A program made the translations under genes and the position numbers. Below, one piece after another: positions 50,303 to 59,605 of a stretch of DNA of 64,000 nt; positions within the stretch are counted from its first letter, which is position 1; each line of letters begins with the position of its first letter. A model generated the notes under the pieces. That model had not been told where the DNA came from, searched no databases, and saw only the letters and a program-made list of their open reading frames with translations. Source of the DNA: JAHJUB01 sp041653615 [NCBI: Candidatus Ratteibacteria bacterium] (lineage in GTDB: Bacteria > Ratteibacteria > UBA8468 > MWAK01); contig JBAZEZ010000007.1 in assembly GCA_041653615.1 (NCBI GenBank), positions 1 to 64,000 on the forward strand, read 5' to 3'.

Positions 50303-50345
50303 AATGATTTACGGATATAAAACAAAAACAGACAAGGGGGATAAT

Positions 50346-50810
50346 ATGGCAAAGGAACTGATTGGAGTTTTGGACGGAAAAGGTAAACGGATTGGAATAG
50401 TGGTCAGTCGCTTCAACGACCTGGTCACCAAAAGGCTGTTGGAAGGCGCGTACGACTGCCTCCTGCGCCACGGCGTGAAGGAAACAGATATCACTACCGC
50501 GTGGGTGCCCGGTTCCTTTGAAATCCCGCCGGTGGCAAAAAGGTTGGCGGCCAACGGAAAATTGGACGCGGTCATCTGCCTGGGAACAATTATCCGGGGC
50601 GAAACCCCGCACTTTGATTATATCGCCGGACAGTCAAGCAAAGGCATCGGCAAAATTGCCCTGGAAAGCAAGATTCCGGTAATCTACGGCGTGCTCACCT
50701 GCGATTCGGTGGACCAGGCGGTCGACCGGGCCGGCGCCAAGAGCGGTAACCGGGGCTGGCAGGCAGCGCTCACAACGCTGGAAATGATTAACCTGTATTC
50801 CAGTCTTTAA
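50346..50810 (+). CDS. ribH: 6,7-Dimethyl-8-ribityllumazine synthase
   Basis: 154 residues from the ATG at 50346 with AAGGGGG upstream; the frame opens at 50304. Motifs: VVSRFNDLVTKRLLEGA, WVPGSFEIPPVAKRLA, CLGTIIRGETPHFDYIAG with the catalytic His, and IPVIYGVLTCDSVDQA. It condenses the RibB and RibD products. It usually forms a 60-mer or pentamer. The asnB ATG follows the stop codon directly. Confidence 0.96.
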   Translation: MAKELIGVLDGKGKRIGIVVSRFNDLVTKRLLEGAYDCLLRHGVKETDITTAWVPGSFEIPPVAKRLAANGKLDAVICLGTIIRGETPHFDYIAGQSSKGIGKIALESKIPVIYGVLTCDSVDQAVDRAGAKSGNRGWQAALTTLEMINLYSSL

Positions 50811-52676
50811 ATGTGCGGCATTGTCGGTCGCATTGAAAAGTCCGGACGGGAAACAAACCCGCAAATTTTACGCCGGATGGCAGATGTCCTCCGCCACCGC
50901 GGCCCGGACGACGAGGGCCATTATCAAAAAAATGGGATCGGCCTGGAACACCGCCGCCTCTCCATAATCGACCTTGCCACCGGAAACCAGCCCTTGAAAA
51001 ACGAAGCCGGAGATATAATTCTGGTCGCAAACGGTGAAATCTACAACTTCGAAGAACTGCGCGAAAAACTGAAAAAAAACGGGCATTTTTTCCGCACCAA
51101 ATCGGATAACGAAGTAATCGTCCATCTTTACGAAGAAGAAGGGATAGGGTGCCTTAAAGAACTACGGGGAATGTTCGCCTTCGGCCTCTGGGACGAAAAA
51201 AACGAGCAACTCCTTTTGGCCCGGGACCGATTGGGCAAGAAACCTTTGGTTTACGCGGAAACCCCGTTCTCCTTCAATTTCGCCTCGGAAATCCAGGCGC
51301 TTCTGCTTGCGCCGGATATCAAGAAAGAGGTTGACCGTCAGGCAATAGACGATTATCTTACCTTTCAGTATATTCCGTCACCCCGTTCCATATTCTCCGA
51401 TATCAAGAAGTTGCCGGCCGGACATTACCTTACCTACCAAAAAGGACGAATTTCTCTAAAGCGCTACTGGGAAATAGACTTTAATCATAAGATTGAAGCA
51501 TCGGAATCGGAAGCAGGCCGGCTTGTGCTGGATACTCTTCAGGAAGCGGTACGGCTCCGAATGGTAAGCGACGTACCCCTGGGCGCTTTCCTTTCCGGCG
51601 GAATAGACTCCAGCGCGGTAGTCGGCCTGATGAGCCGCGTTTCGGAAAAACCGGTCCGGACCTTCTCCATCGGTTTTTCCGAAAAGGATTACGACGAATT
51701 AAAATATGCGGAAAAAGTCGCCCGGTTGTTCGGAACCGAACATTCCGAATTTATGGTCCGGCCGGACATCATCGCCATTCTGCCGGAAATAGTTAAACAT
51801 TATAACGAACCGTTCGGGGACAACTCCGCCATTCCGACTTATTACCTTTGCGCGGAAACAAAAAAGGCAGTCACGGTCGCCCTTTCCGGCGACGGCGGCG
51901 ACGAAAACTTCGCCGGGTATCCGCGGTACCGGCAGGCGCTGACGCTGGAAAAATTCCGGCCGTTCCTTTCCGTAATTTCCAAATCGCTGGCCGGAATTAT
52001 CCCGCAAAACGGCTCCGACCGGCAACGCAAAATAGCCTGGGTTCTAAAAGAGGCGCACGGTCTCTCCGAAGCAGAACGCTACGGCCGTTGGATGACCGTC
52101 TTTCCGCTCTCAGAAAAAGAAATGCTATACCAACCGTCATTCAAAAATCTCCTCTCCGCCGACCCTTATCAGCAGCTAAAGGAACTCTGGCCCCGGGCAA
52201 ATAACCCGCTTGATAAGATGCTCTTTTCCGATTTCAACCTTTACCTGCCTGACTGTCTCCAGGTAAAAATGGACATCGCCTCAATGTCACACGGCCTGGA
52301 AGTACGCAGTCCTTTCCTGGACCAAAAAGTAGTGGAATTAGCTGCTTCTCTTCCGGCCGATTACAAATTGCGTTCCGGTCGGTCTAAATATCTATTGAAA
52401 AAAACATTTAAAGATATTCTTCCGGCGGAAGTCCTGAAACGAAAGAAAATGGGTTTCGGAGTTCCGCTGGCAGCCTGGTTCCGAAACGAATTAAAAGACT
52501 ATCTTGCTTCCGTAATCCTGAGTGAAAGAGCCTTGAAACGCGGCTATTTTAATTCCGACTACCTAAAAAGACTTTTCGCCGAACATACCGGCGGCCGGGC
52601 AAACCACGCCAACCGGCTCTACCTCCTGCTGATTTTAGAAATATGGCACCGGACATTTATTGATGCAAACCCCTAA
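50811..52676 (+). CDS. asnB: Asparagine synthase (glutamine-hydrolysing) family
   Basis: 621 residues. Cys2 is the glutaminase nucleophile (MCGIVG), with LRHRGPDDEGHY, HRRLSIIDL and NGEIYNFEELR following. The synthetase half has the ATP motif FLSGGIDSSAVVGL and later SGDGGDENFAGYPRYR, HGLEVRSPFLD. Enzymes of this subtype next to glycan genes sometimes amidate surface sugars, so true asparagine synthesis is likely but not certain. It opens the surface-polysaccharide gene set. Confidence 0.92.
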   Translation: MCGIVGRIEKSGRETNPQILRRMADVLRHRGPDDEGHYQKNGIGLEHRRLSIIDLATGNQPLKNEAGDIILVANGEIYNFEELREKLKKNGHFFRTKSDNEVIVHLYEEEGIGCLKELRGMFAFGLWDEKNEQLLLARDRLGKKPLVYAETPFSFNFASEIQALLLAPDIKKEVDRQAIDDYLTFQYIPSPRSIFSDIKKLPAGHYLTYQKGRISLKRYWEIDFNHKIEASESEAGRLVLDTLQEAVRLRMVSDVPLGAFLSGGIDSSAVVGLMSRVSEKPVRTFSIGFSEKDYDELKYAEKVARLFGTEHSEFMVRPDIIAILPEIVKHYNEPFGDNSAIPTYYLCAETKKAVTVALSGDGGDENFAGYPRYRQALTLEKFRPFLSVISKSLAGIIPQNGSDRQRKIAWVLKEAHGLSEAERYGRWMTVFPLSEKEMLYQPSFKNLLSADPYQQLKELWPRANNPLDKMLFSDFNLYLPDCLQVKMDIASMSHGLEVRSPFLDQKVVELAASLPADYKLRSGRSKYLLKKTFKDILPAEVLKRKKMGFGVPLAAWFRNELKDYLASVILSERALKRGYFNSDYLKRLFAEHTGGRANHANRLYLLLILEIWHRTFIDANP

Positions 52677-53390
52677 ATGAATACTCTGATTTTAGCGTAT
52701 CACCGGGTAAACGACTGGTCGAAAGATACCCTGGCGGTACATCCGGCAGTTTTTCGAAAACAGTTAAATTACCTTGCCGGAAAATACCGGTTCGTTCCTC
52801 TGTCGGAAGTGGTAGCGGCCCGGACAAGAGAATCAAAATCAAAAGAACGCCTGGCCGCCGTTACTTTTGATGATGGTTATTCCGATAATTTTCGCTGCGC
52901 CTGCCCCGTCCTCAAAGAGCTTGGCTTTACCGCCACTTTCTTTCTCACCGCCGGGTACATCGGAACCGACAAGCTTTTGCCCCGGGACGAAAAACGCGGG
53001 GACACCGAAAAAGACCGACTTCTCAACTGGCCGGAAATATCAGAGATGGAAAAAATGGGGTTTACCTTCGGCTCCCACTCCCTGACCCACGCCAACCTGG
53101 CGTCCGGTAACCAGGAACAAGTCCGGAAGGAGGTTGCGGAATCAAAAACAACCCTGGAAGCGCACCTGCGGGAACCGGCTAATTTCTTCTGCTATCCTTT
53201 CGGCTCCTATTCTCCGGGAGTTGAAAAGATGGTAGCGGACGCCGGCTACCAGGCCGCGTTCGTTACGCCGCCGGTAAGAAGCGCGGGTCTGCTCTCAAAA
53301 CACCGGGTCACACAAGACCGTTACGCTTTAAGACGGGTTGGCATTTATCACCACACCGCTTTCTGGCAATTTTACCTGAAAACATTCTGA
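52677..53390 (+). CDS. Polysaccharide deacetylase
   Basis: 237 residues, NodB/CE4 family. VTFDDGYSDNF near residue 62 supplies catalytic and metal Asp, SHSLTHANL near 123 the metal histidines, and FFCYPFGSYSPGV the third motif. It removes N-acetyl groups from an amino sugar of a glycan. No signal peptide is visible, so it may act in the cytoplasm or on lipid-linked intermediates. It starts directly after the asnB stop. Confidence 0.9.
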   Translation: MNTLILAYHRVNDWSKDTLAVHPAVFRKQLNYLAGKYRFVPLSEVVAARTRESKSKERLAAVTFDDGYSDNFRCACPVLKELGFTATFFLTAGYIGTDKLLPRDEKRGDTEKDRLLNWPEISEMEKMGFTFGSHSLTHANLASGNQEQVRKEVAESKTTLEAHLREPANFFCYPFGSYSPGVEKMVADAGYQAAFVTPPVRSAGLLSKHRVTQDRYALRRVGIYHHTAFWQFYLKTF

Positions 53391-53396
53391 TTAAAT

Positions 53397-54938
53397 ATGC
53401 CCCGGATAAATAAAAATATCATTGCCGGTATTCTTATTGCGTCAGGCTCTTTCTTGCGCTTTTTTCATCTGACCGCCCACTCGTTCTGGTGCGACGAATT
53501 CCTAGCCATCTCATTAGGAAAATTACGCCTCTCCAAAATGTTCGGGTGGGTGTTCGTAAACGACGCCCACCCTCCGCTTTTCTATACGCTGGTTCATTAC
53601 CTTTTAAAATTGGGCAAAAGTGAGTTTTTATTAAGAATCTTACCCGCCCTTTTCGGAATAGCGGCCCTGGTCGTTTTCTATCTTTTCCTAAAACGATTCT
53701 GGAAAGGGAATATTCTGTTGCCCTTGGCGCTCTTCAGTCTTTCGCCGGCGGCAATTCTCTGGTCGCAAATTCTGAAATCATACAGCGCACTCACCCTCTT
53801 CTCGCTCCTTTCCGCCTATTCGTTCTTTTCATTGAAAGAGACAAAAAGACCGCTCTGCGCGCTGGGCTGGTTCCTCTCAACCGCTACGCTCCTTTATTTA
53901 CACAATTACGGCATTCTGGTCTTTGCCGCCGAAATTATAGTCGCCCTTTTTTCCGGTTCTAATTTATCCAAAAAGATATGGCTACCGACGGCAATCGCCA
54001 TTTTTTTGGCATACATCCCTTATTTGAGCGGACCAATTATTTCACAAATTCATTTCGCTCAGGGTGCGACCCATTCCGTGACCAATCCTTTCGTAAGGCT
54101 GGCTTACGCCTCCTTTTACTTTATCTTCGGTGAAACACTAAACCCCCTCAACCTGAAATTCGTCCTGCCCGGAATACTCTTTGCGTTCTTCTTTTTCCGC
54201 GGCCTTTTTTCCCGAAAATCCAATGACGTAAAATTATTCTATTCTGTTTTAATGTCGGCCGGCGTCCTGATGATATTTTTAATACCGACCACCATCCCCC
54301 AAAACTTAATCCACCTTCAACCCTTCTTTTTTCTGATGGTTTCCGCCAGCGTGGATGAATTTTTACCAAAAAGAAAAACGCGGCTTTTAGTTACGTTCTT
54401 AATTCCGCTGTTCCTCTTGCCTTCTCTTTGCTACTACTGCCGGGGTGACAGCCTCCAATATCATGATGTAAGTAAACTGATTCCTTACCGCCAGACAAGC
54501 CAGGAGATAGAAAAAACCGAAATACCCGGGGAAGTAATTCTTTTTACCGGCGACAGCAGGGACCGGCGTTTCGCGCAATTCTTTTCTCCTTATTCAGCGT
54601 GGGACTGGTATTATCGCGGGGGACTTCCCTTAACGGAAATAAATTCTGCCGCAACCAATGACCTTGCCGGGATGTTAACAAAAATCACCGGTGATTATCG
54701 GGGTTTCTGGCTGCTCCTGCAATATGGTTCGGATCGAGATTGGAATGAAACAATAAAATCATTCTTCTTTAAGTTGGAACAAAAGGGAGAAATGGTTCGG
54801 TTGACTGAAAACAAGATGCTCAGGAACGATTCCTTCTTAGCCCGGTTAAGAGGAAAACCGGAACCCCGGTACTATTTTCTAGAAATTTACCACTTTCGAA
54901 AACACGACGCTCCATCACGAATACCGCATGACCACTAA
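53397..54938 (+). CDS. GT39-like integral membrane glycosyltransferase
   Basis: 513 residues with about ten TM helices. The early lumenal-type loop has WCDEFLAISLGKL and VNDAHPPLFYTLVHYLLKLGKSEFLLRILPALFG, the GT-C/ArnT-like (PF13231) signature with catalytic acidic residues after TM1. It should transfer sugar from a polyprenyl phosphate donor at the outer face of the inner membrane. The C-terminal soluble domain is about 120 residues. A second GT39 protein is encoded at 59606. Confidence 0.85.
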   Translation: MPRINKNIIAGILIASGSFLRFFHLTAHSFWCDEFLAISLGKLRLSKMFGWVFVNDAHPPLFYTLVHYLLKLGKSEFLLRILPALFGIAALVVFYLFLKRFWKGNILLPLALFSLSPAAILWSQILKSYSALTLFSLLSAYSFFSLKETKRPLCALGWFLSTATLLYLHNYGILVFAAEIIVALFSGSNLSKKIWLPTAIAIFLAYIPYLSGPIISQIHFAQGATHSVTNPFVRLAYASFYFIFGETLNPLNLKFVLPGILFAFFFFRGLFSRKSNDVKLFYSVLMSAGVLMIFLIPTTIPQNLIHLQPFFFLMVSASVDEFLPKRKTRLLVTFLIPLFLLPSLCYYCRGDSLQYHDVSKLIPYRQTSQEIEKTEIPGEVILFTGDSRDRRFAQFFSPYSAWDWYYRGGLPLTEINSAATNDLAGMLTKITGDYRGFWLLLQYGSDRDWNETIKSFFFKLEQKGEMVRLTENKMLRNDSFLARLRGKPEPRYYFLEIYHFRKHDAPSRIPHDH

Positions 54939-54954
54939 AATACTGAACGCATTA

Positions 54955-54984
54955 TTTACAGTAGAAGGCTAAATCGGCTAAAAT
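54955..54984 (+). promoter_or_regulatory. Promoter before the epimerase genes
   Basis: TTTACA (54955-54960), an 18-base spacer and TAAAAT (54979-54984). The start would be near 54991; AAGGGG at 54988-54993 before the ATG at 54999 would be partly in the 8-base leader. Confidence 0.5.
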
Positions 54985-54998
54985 TAAAAGGGGCGACT

Positions 54999-56003
54999 AT
55001 GAAAATTTTAATTACCGGCGGAGCGGGTTTTATCGGAGTCAACCTGACCGAATCCCTCCTTAAGAAAGGGGAACAGGTTATTGTGCTGGATAATCTGTCC
55101 CGGCCCGGCAGCGAAAAAAACCTCGCCTGGCTGAAAGACAGATTCAACCGGAAGTTTAATTTTATCCGGGCGGATATAAGGGATTTCCGCAGTGTTTCCG
55201 AAGCAATGACCGACATTTCAACCGTTTACCACTTGGCAGCCCAGGTAGCCGTCACCAGCAGCGTGTCCGACCCGCAAAACGATTTCCAGATTAACGCGGC
55301 CGGCACCTTAAACATCCTGGAAGCAGTCCGGAAAAACTGCCCGGAAGCTGTGCTTGTTTTTTCCTCCACCAACAAGGTTTACGGTGAACTGACCCACCTG
55401 ACCGTCTCCGAAAAAAATAACCGTTATTTTATTCCGGACCTTCCGGAAGGCGTAAACGAAAAAACGAGCCTTGATTTCCATTCTCCGTACGGATGTTCCA
55501 AAGGCGCCGCGGACCAGTATGTCCGTGATTACAGCCGCATCTACGGCCTGAAAACGGTGGTCTTCCGTCAGTCCTGCATTTACGGTCCCCACCAGTTCGG
55601 CAACGAAGACCAGGGATGGGTGGCTTATCTCACGCTCTGCGCATTACAAAACAAAGAGATCACCATTTACGGAGACGGCAAACAAGTGCGAGATATCCTT
55701 TTTGTGGACGACCTGGTCTCGGCTTTTGAACTGGCTCGCGCCCAGGCCGAAAAAATATCGGGCGGCATATACAATGTCGGCGGAGGCAAAGAAAACGTTC
55801 TTTCCCTGCTGGAACTGATAGACTGGTTAAAAAAAGAACTAAAGAGGGAAATAAAACACAAGTTTGACGCCTGGCGGCCCGGAGACCAGCGGGTCTACGT
55901 CTCCGACATTCAAAAAGCGAAAGAGGATTTAGGCTGGAAACCTTCGGTTTTCAAAAAAGAGGGATTGGAAAAACTTTTAGCCTGGCTGAGGAAAAACCCA
56001 TGA
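54999..56003 (+). CDS. CDP-paratose/tyvelose 2-epimerase-like SDR
   Basis: 334 residues of the extended short-chain dehydrogenase family. ITGGAGFIGVNL binds NAD(P), HLAAQVAVTSSV is the next motif, and SPYGCSKGAADQY contains the catalytic Tyr-X3-Lys. The block LDFHSPYGCSKGAADQYVRD with FRQSCIYGPHQFG...DQGWVAYL is characteristic of CDP-tyvelose epimerases. Family certain, substrate likely but inferred. No CDP-glucose dehydratase gene is nearby. It overlaps the next epimerase by 4 bases. Confidence 0.85.
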   Translation: MKILITGGAGFIGVNLTESLLKKGEQVIVLDNLSRPGSEKNLAWLKDRFNRKFNFIRADIRDFRSVSEAMTDISTVYHLAAQVAVTSSVSDPQNDFQINAAGTLNILEAVRKNCPEAVLVFSSTNKVYGELTHLTVSEKNNRYFIPDLPEGVNEKTSLDFHSPYGCSKGAADQYVRDYSRIYGLKTVVFRQSCIYGPHQFGNEDQGWVAYLTLCALQNKEITIYGDGKQVRDILFVDDLVSAFELARAQAEKISGGIYNVGGGKENVLSLLELIDWLKKELKREIKHKFDAWRPGDQRVYVSDIQKAKEDLGWKPSVFKKEGLEKLLAWLRKNP

Positions 56004-57109
56004 AGATTCTGGTAACCGGAGGCGCCGGATTCATCGGAAGCCACCTGACCGACCTGCTGGTAAAAAAAGGATACGATGTCCGCATCTTTGATAACCTGGA
56101 ACCCCAGGTACATCAGGGCAAAAAACCAAAATACCTAAACCCGGCGGCCGAATTCGTACGGGGGGATATCCGGAATTATGACCGGCTTCAAAAAGCGCTG
56201 GCCGGTTGTGAAGCGGTTTTCCACCTGGCGTCGGCCGTGGGCGTCGGCCAGTCCCAATACCAGGTGGAACATTACGTTGATATCAACACGCGCGGAACCG
56301 CCACCCTTTTCGATGTTTTGGTCAACCGAAAAAATAAGGTGGAAAAAATAATAGTGGCCGCGTCTATGAGCAGTTACGGCGAAGGTTTATACCGGTGTAA
56401 AAAATGCGGCGTCGTCAAACCAGGGCTGAGACCCGAAAAGCAGTTGATTCAAAAAGACTGGGAACCCCGATGTCCTGAATGCGGGTCTCCGCTGAAATCA
56501 CTGGCCACCTCCGAAAAAACACCGTTTGACTGCAATTCCATTTATGCCTTAACCAAAAAAACGCAGGAAGAAATAGCCCTGATGCTCGGAAAAACCTACC
56601 GAATTCCAACGGTTTCCCTGCGCTTTTTTAATGTTTACGGGTCTCGCCAGTCGCTTTCCAATCCTTACACCGGCGTAACCGCCATTTTCCTTTCCCGGCT
56701 TAAAAACAACCGGCCGCCGGTGGTGTACGAAGACGGCAGACAAACCCGGGACTTCATCTCCGTTTCCGATGTTTGCCGCGCGCTCGTCCTGTCCCTGGAA
56801 AATAAAACGGCCGATTATGAAATTTTCAACATTGGCAGCGGCCGACCGGTTAAAATCGCCGAAATCGCCCGGATTTTGGCCAAAGCGCTACGTAAAAGAA
56901 TTGAACCGGAAATTACAAAAACATTCCGGAAAGGGGATGTGCGCCACTGTTTTGCCGATATCAGCAAAATCAGAAAAAAACTTGGCTGGCAGCCGACGAC
57001 AACCTTCGAAAACGGGATGCAAAACCTGATCGCCTGGGCCCGCAAAGCGCCGGCTGAAGACCGATTCCTTCAGGCAGAAGCGGAATTATCGGCTAAAAAC
57101 CTAATTTAA
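56000..57109 (+). CDS. Zinc-ribbon SDR epimerase, dTDP-L-rhamnose 4-epimerase-like
   Basis: 369 residues. VTGGAGFIGSHL is at 5-16 and the catalytic Tyr182-X3-Lys186 in IYALTK. Between them a two-CXXC zinc ribbon is inserted (Cys133, Cys136, Cys158, Cys161: YRCKKCG and RCPECGSP), a hallmark of the dTDP-L-rhamnose / 6-deoxytalose 4-epimerase branch. It probably makes a nucleotide sugar for the surface glycan. A rhamnose link would also fit the RhaM-like gene at 49979, but that is speculative. Confidence 0.82.
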   Translation: MKILVTGGAGFIGSHLTDLLVKKGYDVRIFDNLEPQVHQGKKPKYLNPAAEFVRGDIRNYDRLQKALAGCEAVFHLASAVGVGQSQYQVEHYVDINTRGTATLFDVLVNRKNKVEKIIVAASMSSYGEGLYRCKKCGVVKPGLRPEKQLIQKDWEPRCPECGSPLKSLATSEKTPFDCNSIYALTKKTQEEIALMLGKTYRIPTVSLRFFNVYGSRQSLSNPYTGVTAIFLSRLKNNRPPVVYEDGRQTRDFISVSDVCRALVLSLENKTADYEIFNIGSGRPVKIAEIARILAKALRKRIEPEITKTFRKGDVRHCFADISKIRKKLGWQPTTTFENGMQNLIAWARKAPAEDRFLQAEAELSAKNLI

Positions 57110-57110
57110 A

Positions 57111-57821
57111 ATGCCTAAACCCCTCATCTCCATCGTAATTCCGGCGCGCAACGAAGCGGATAACATCAGCCGAACGGTTGAAGGTTTGGAAAAAGAATTG
57201 CAAAATATTATTCACGAAACGCTAATCGTCAACGACCACTCACGGGATGCCACCGCCGCTAAAGTGTTGCAATTAAGCGCATCGTATCCATCCGTCAAAC
57301 TCATCACCAACACCACGAAACCCGGTTTCGCCTCAACCCTCTGGACCGGTTTCCGGGCTGCTTCCGGTGAAGCGGTGGTGGTCGTGATGGCTGATGCCTC
57401 GGACGACCCTCTGACCATCCCCAAGATGGCTGCCAAATTTACCGAGGGATACGACTTGGTTTGCGGCAGCCGATACCTTTCCGGCGGCGGCAAAAAAGGC
57501 GGGCCAAAAGCCCAGGGGTTCTTTTCCTTCTGGGTTAATAAGTATCTGCGAATCTTTTTGAATTTCCCAACCTCGGATGCCAGCAATGCTTTCAAACTTT
57601 ACCGAAAAGAATGTCTGCTGTCAACCAAAACCGAAGAAAACGGATTCGCGCTATCCGCGGAACTAACGATAAAGTTCTGGCAGGGGGATCGCAAGATTAT
57701 CGACGTGCCGACTGTCTGGAAGGGTAGGACCACCGGGGAATCAAAATTCAAATTCCGCCGGGCTTTCCGTTCATACGGCCGGCTTTTAAGCCGAGCGTCT
57801 GCGTGGAAATTTCAATCATAA
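57111..57821 (+). CDS. GT2 family glycosyltransferase
   Basis: 236 residues. ISIVIPARNEADNISRTV starts the GT-A fold, VNDHSRDAT is the first nucleotide-binding Asp motif, and VMADASDDP occupies the DxD place. GSRYLSGGGKKGGPKA follows, as in dolichol-phosphate mannose synthase-like enzymes, without a C-terminal TM. It starts one base after the epimerase. It probably loads a sugar on a polyprenyl phosphate for the GT39 proteins. Confidence 0.88.
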   Translation: MPKPLISIVIPARNEADNISRTVEGLEKELQNIIHETLIVNDHSRDATAAKVLQLSASYPSVKLITNTTKPGFASTLWTGFRAASGEAVVVVMADASDDPLTIPKMAAKFTEGYDLVCGSRYLSGGGKKGGPKAQGFFSFWVNKYLRIFLNFPTSDASNAFKLYRKECLLSTKTEENGFALSAELTIKFWQGDRKIIDVPTVWKGRTTGESKFKFRRAFRSYGRLLSRASAWKFQS

Positions 57822-57823
57822 TC

Positions 57824-57875
57824 CCGGCGGATACCGGCACAAAAGCATACCGCGATAATCTGCCGGATGATTTTT
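57824..57875. terminator. Likely terminator between convergent glycosyltransferases
   Basis: CCGGCGGAT (57824-57832) pairs with ATCTGCCGG (57858-57866) at 8 of 9 positions, followed by ATGATTTTT. It sits between the plus-strand GT2 gene and the minus-strand GT2 gene; the latter ends at 57874. Confidence 0.4.
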
Positions 57876-58602
57876 AATCTTTGTTTAAATACTTATTCCT
57901 TAATCTTACAAGATCAATCACGGTTTTTACGGCTACGGAACACACCCGGAGATGGCCGCCGGTTTTATCTTCCCATTTCCGCAGAGGGTATTCCACAATT
58001 TTTTGCTGCTTCATCCTTAAAATAATCTCAACGTCAAAAATCCATTTTGAAATAAACGGCTCCGCGAAACATTTATCAAGCAGCTCTTTCTTAAACAACT
58101 TGGCGCCGCACTGAGAATCATATATGTTTATTTTAAAAACCAGGCTGACAACGCTCGCAAACAATCTTCCGAACAAATGTCTTTTAAAACTTCTTTTTAT
58201 ATCGCTTCCCAATCTTCTGATTCTGCTTCCGAATATGGCGTCGGCATCAGGGTGAAAAATTTTCGCGTACGAAAAGAACCCTTCTGCTTCGTCGAGAGGA
58301 GTTGCCAAATCCGCGTCCCAATAACCAAACCAGTTAATTTCATCGAATATCGGAAGAGTTTTTAAGTACCGAACTCCTTGCCTGACCGCCTCTCCTTTTC
58401 CGGCGTTATTTTTAAAATTCAGAATATACATATTCCTCTTTAAATTATTTTTCACTATTTCAACGGTGTTATCCGTTGATCCATCGTTGACAAATAACAA
58501 AAAAAGGTTTTCGCCGCATTCGCGAAACTTTTTAAAATCAAGCCTCTTGGCCTCGTTATAGCAGGGTATCACTAAACAGACTTTTTCTGGCATATTACGC
58601 AT
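57874..58602 (-). CDS. GT2 glycosyltransferase, dolichyl-P-glucosyltransferase-like
   Basis: 242 residues. CLVIPCYNEAKRLDF and LFVNDGSTDNTVEIV are followed by NNAGKGEAVRQGVRYL, YWDADLATPLDEAEGFF and FGSRIRRLGS, then DSQCGAKLFKKE and FISKWIFDVEIILR, a pattern close to dolichyl-phosphate beta-glucosyltransferases. The start may be at 58593. It is more A+T-rich than neighbours and oriented against them, pairing with the methyltransferase by a 31-base overlap; it may be acquired. Confidence 0.85.
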   Translation of the reverse strand: MRNMPEKVCLVIPCYNEAKRLDFKKFRECGENLFLLFVNDGSTDNTVEIVKNNLKRNMYILNFKNNAGKGEAVRQGVRYLKTLPIFDEINWFGYWDADLATPLDEAEGFFSYAKIFHPDADAIFGSRIRRLGSDIKRSFKRHLFGRLFASVVSLVFKINIYDSQCGAKLFKKELLDKCFAEPFISKWIFDVEIILRMKQQKIVEYPLRKWEDKTGGHLRVCSVAVKTVIDLVRLRNKYLNKD

Positions 58603-59303
58603 AGCGATAATCCCGGAAGTTTAATTCGAAACTTGCTTAAATATTTATTGACCTTAAAATCAACGTCCAGAACATACTTGATAATCTTTGTAACGATACG
58701 GGTTTCATTGTATTTCCAATTATTGACACCAAATTGGATATTTTGTTTTTTCCGGAAGCGCAACAATACGTTCCCCATGAAACGGGCAAAGAACAGGATT
58801 GTATAAAAATAGAAACATTCTTCAACCTCAAAATCACGGCCCAGTAATGATAAAATGTCGCTTTGGTTGTACCGTCTGTAATGCTTCAGAAAACAATCGT
58901 GCTGAGAATACAGAAATTTAAAAGCGGGCACAGTTATCAGAATCATTCCGGAATATTTTAACTTATCCGTTAAAGAACTAATTAAAACACGCTCATCCTC
59001 AATGTGTTCCAAAACATCCATCAGTAACAAGAAGTCGAGACATTTTTGAGGAATTGCATCAAAATTCTTTAAAAGTATGATATTTTTTATGCTTGTAGTG
59101 TCTTTAAAATAAGGATCGACCGCATAAACCGGTCGAGTTGTAATCTTACTCAGAGCTTTAGTAAAAAACAAATCCCCGGCTCCTACATCGCCATACTGAA
59201 TATCTTTTCCGTTTTTTTTTAGTATCCTGAGTAAAGAATCGCACCTTGAAAGTTCCCAGGGATGCCTAAAATGATTCAATAAATTAACTTCCGATAAATC
59301 CAT
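58572..59303 (-). CDS. SAM-dependent methyltransferase
   Basis: 243 residues from the ATG at 59303, which has GAGGGG about 10 bases upstream; a TTG opens the frame at 59318. The motif I region is QYGDVGAGDLFFTKAL, then VYAVDPYF, LDFLLLMDVLEHIEDE and GMILITVPAF, as in methyltransf_11/23 class I enzymes. The C-terminal half (about 150-243) has aromatic/basic segments with HYRRYNQSDI. The glycan context suggests a sugar or lipid target. A+T-rich, overlapping the GT2 gene by 31 bases. Confidence 0.8.
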   Translation of the reverse strand: MDLSEVNLLNHFRHPWELSRCDSLLRILKKNGKDIQYGDVGAGDLFFTKALSKITTRPVYAVDPYFKDTTSIKNIILLKNFDAIPQKCLDFLLLMDVLEHIEDERVLISSLTDKLKYSGMILITVPAFKFLYSQHDCFLKHYRRYNQSDILSLLGRDFEVEECFYFYTILFFARFMGNVLLRFRKKQNIQFGVNNWKYNETRIVTKIIKYVLDVDFKVNKYLSKFRIKLPGLSLCVICQKKSV

Positions 59304-59605
59304 ACCGGCGCCCCTCAACTATTGAAGTTAAAAAAACGTGAATCGATACACTTAATGTTACCGGCATTGTTTCGGGTAAATAATTTCAAATTGCAGATAT
59401 AGCAGGCGGTAAAAAAATTATGATAACATAAAAATGTTGCCGGCGCAACCTCAGCTAATAACTGTTTCACACAACCTACCCGGCGCAACTTTTACGGCCT
59501 CTTTCGTTTTAGATTTTTTCGTTTAATTTACAAAAAGAACGGGGAAAGGTTAAAATAGCGCTGGCTTTAAAAACTTCATAAACCAGCGGGAGTTTTGGGG
59601 AAGAA
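59304..59605. other. Divergent intergenic region, 302 bp
   Basis: It separates the methyltransferase (minus) and GT39 (plus) genes. It contains a GTTGC-CGGC-GCAAC hairpin near 59442 and a second GGCGCAAC about 45 bases later, a promoter at 59527-59556, and in the leader a CGCTGG ... CCAGCG stem (59559-59588). No ORF or tRNA is apparent. Confidence 0.55.
59527..59556 (+). promoter_or_regulatory. Promoter of the second GT39 gene
   Basis: TTTACA (59527-59532), an 18-base spacer and TAAAAT (59551-59556). The leader of about 43 bases contains a CGCTGG/CCAGCG hairpin and GGGGAAG just before the ATG. Confidence 0.5.
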
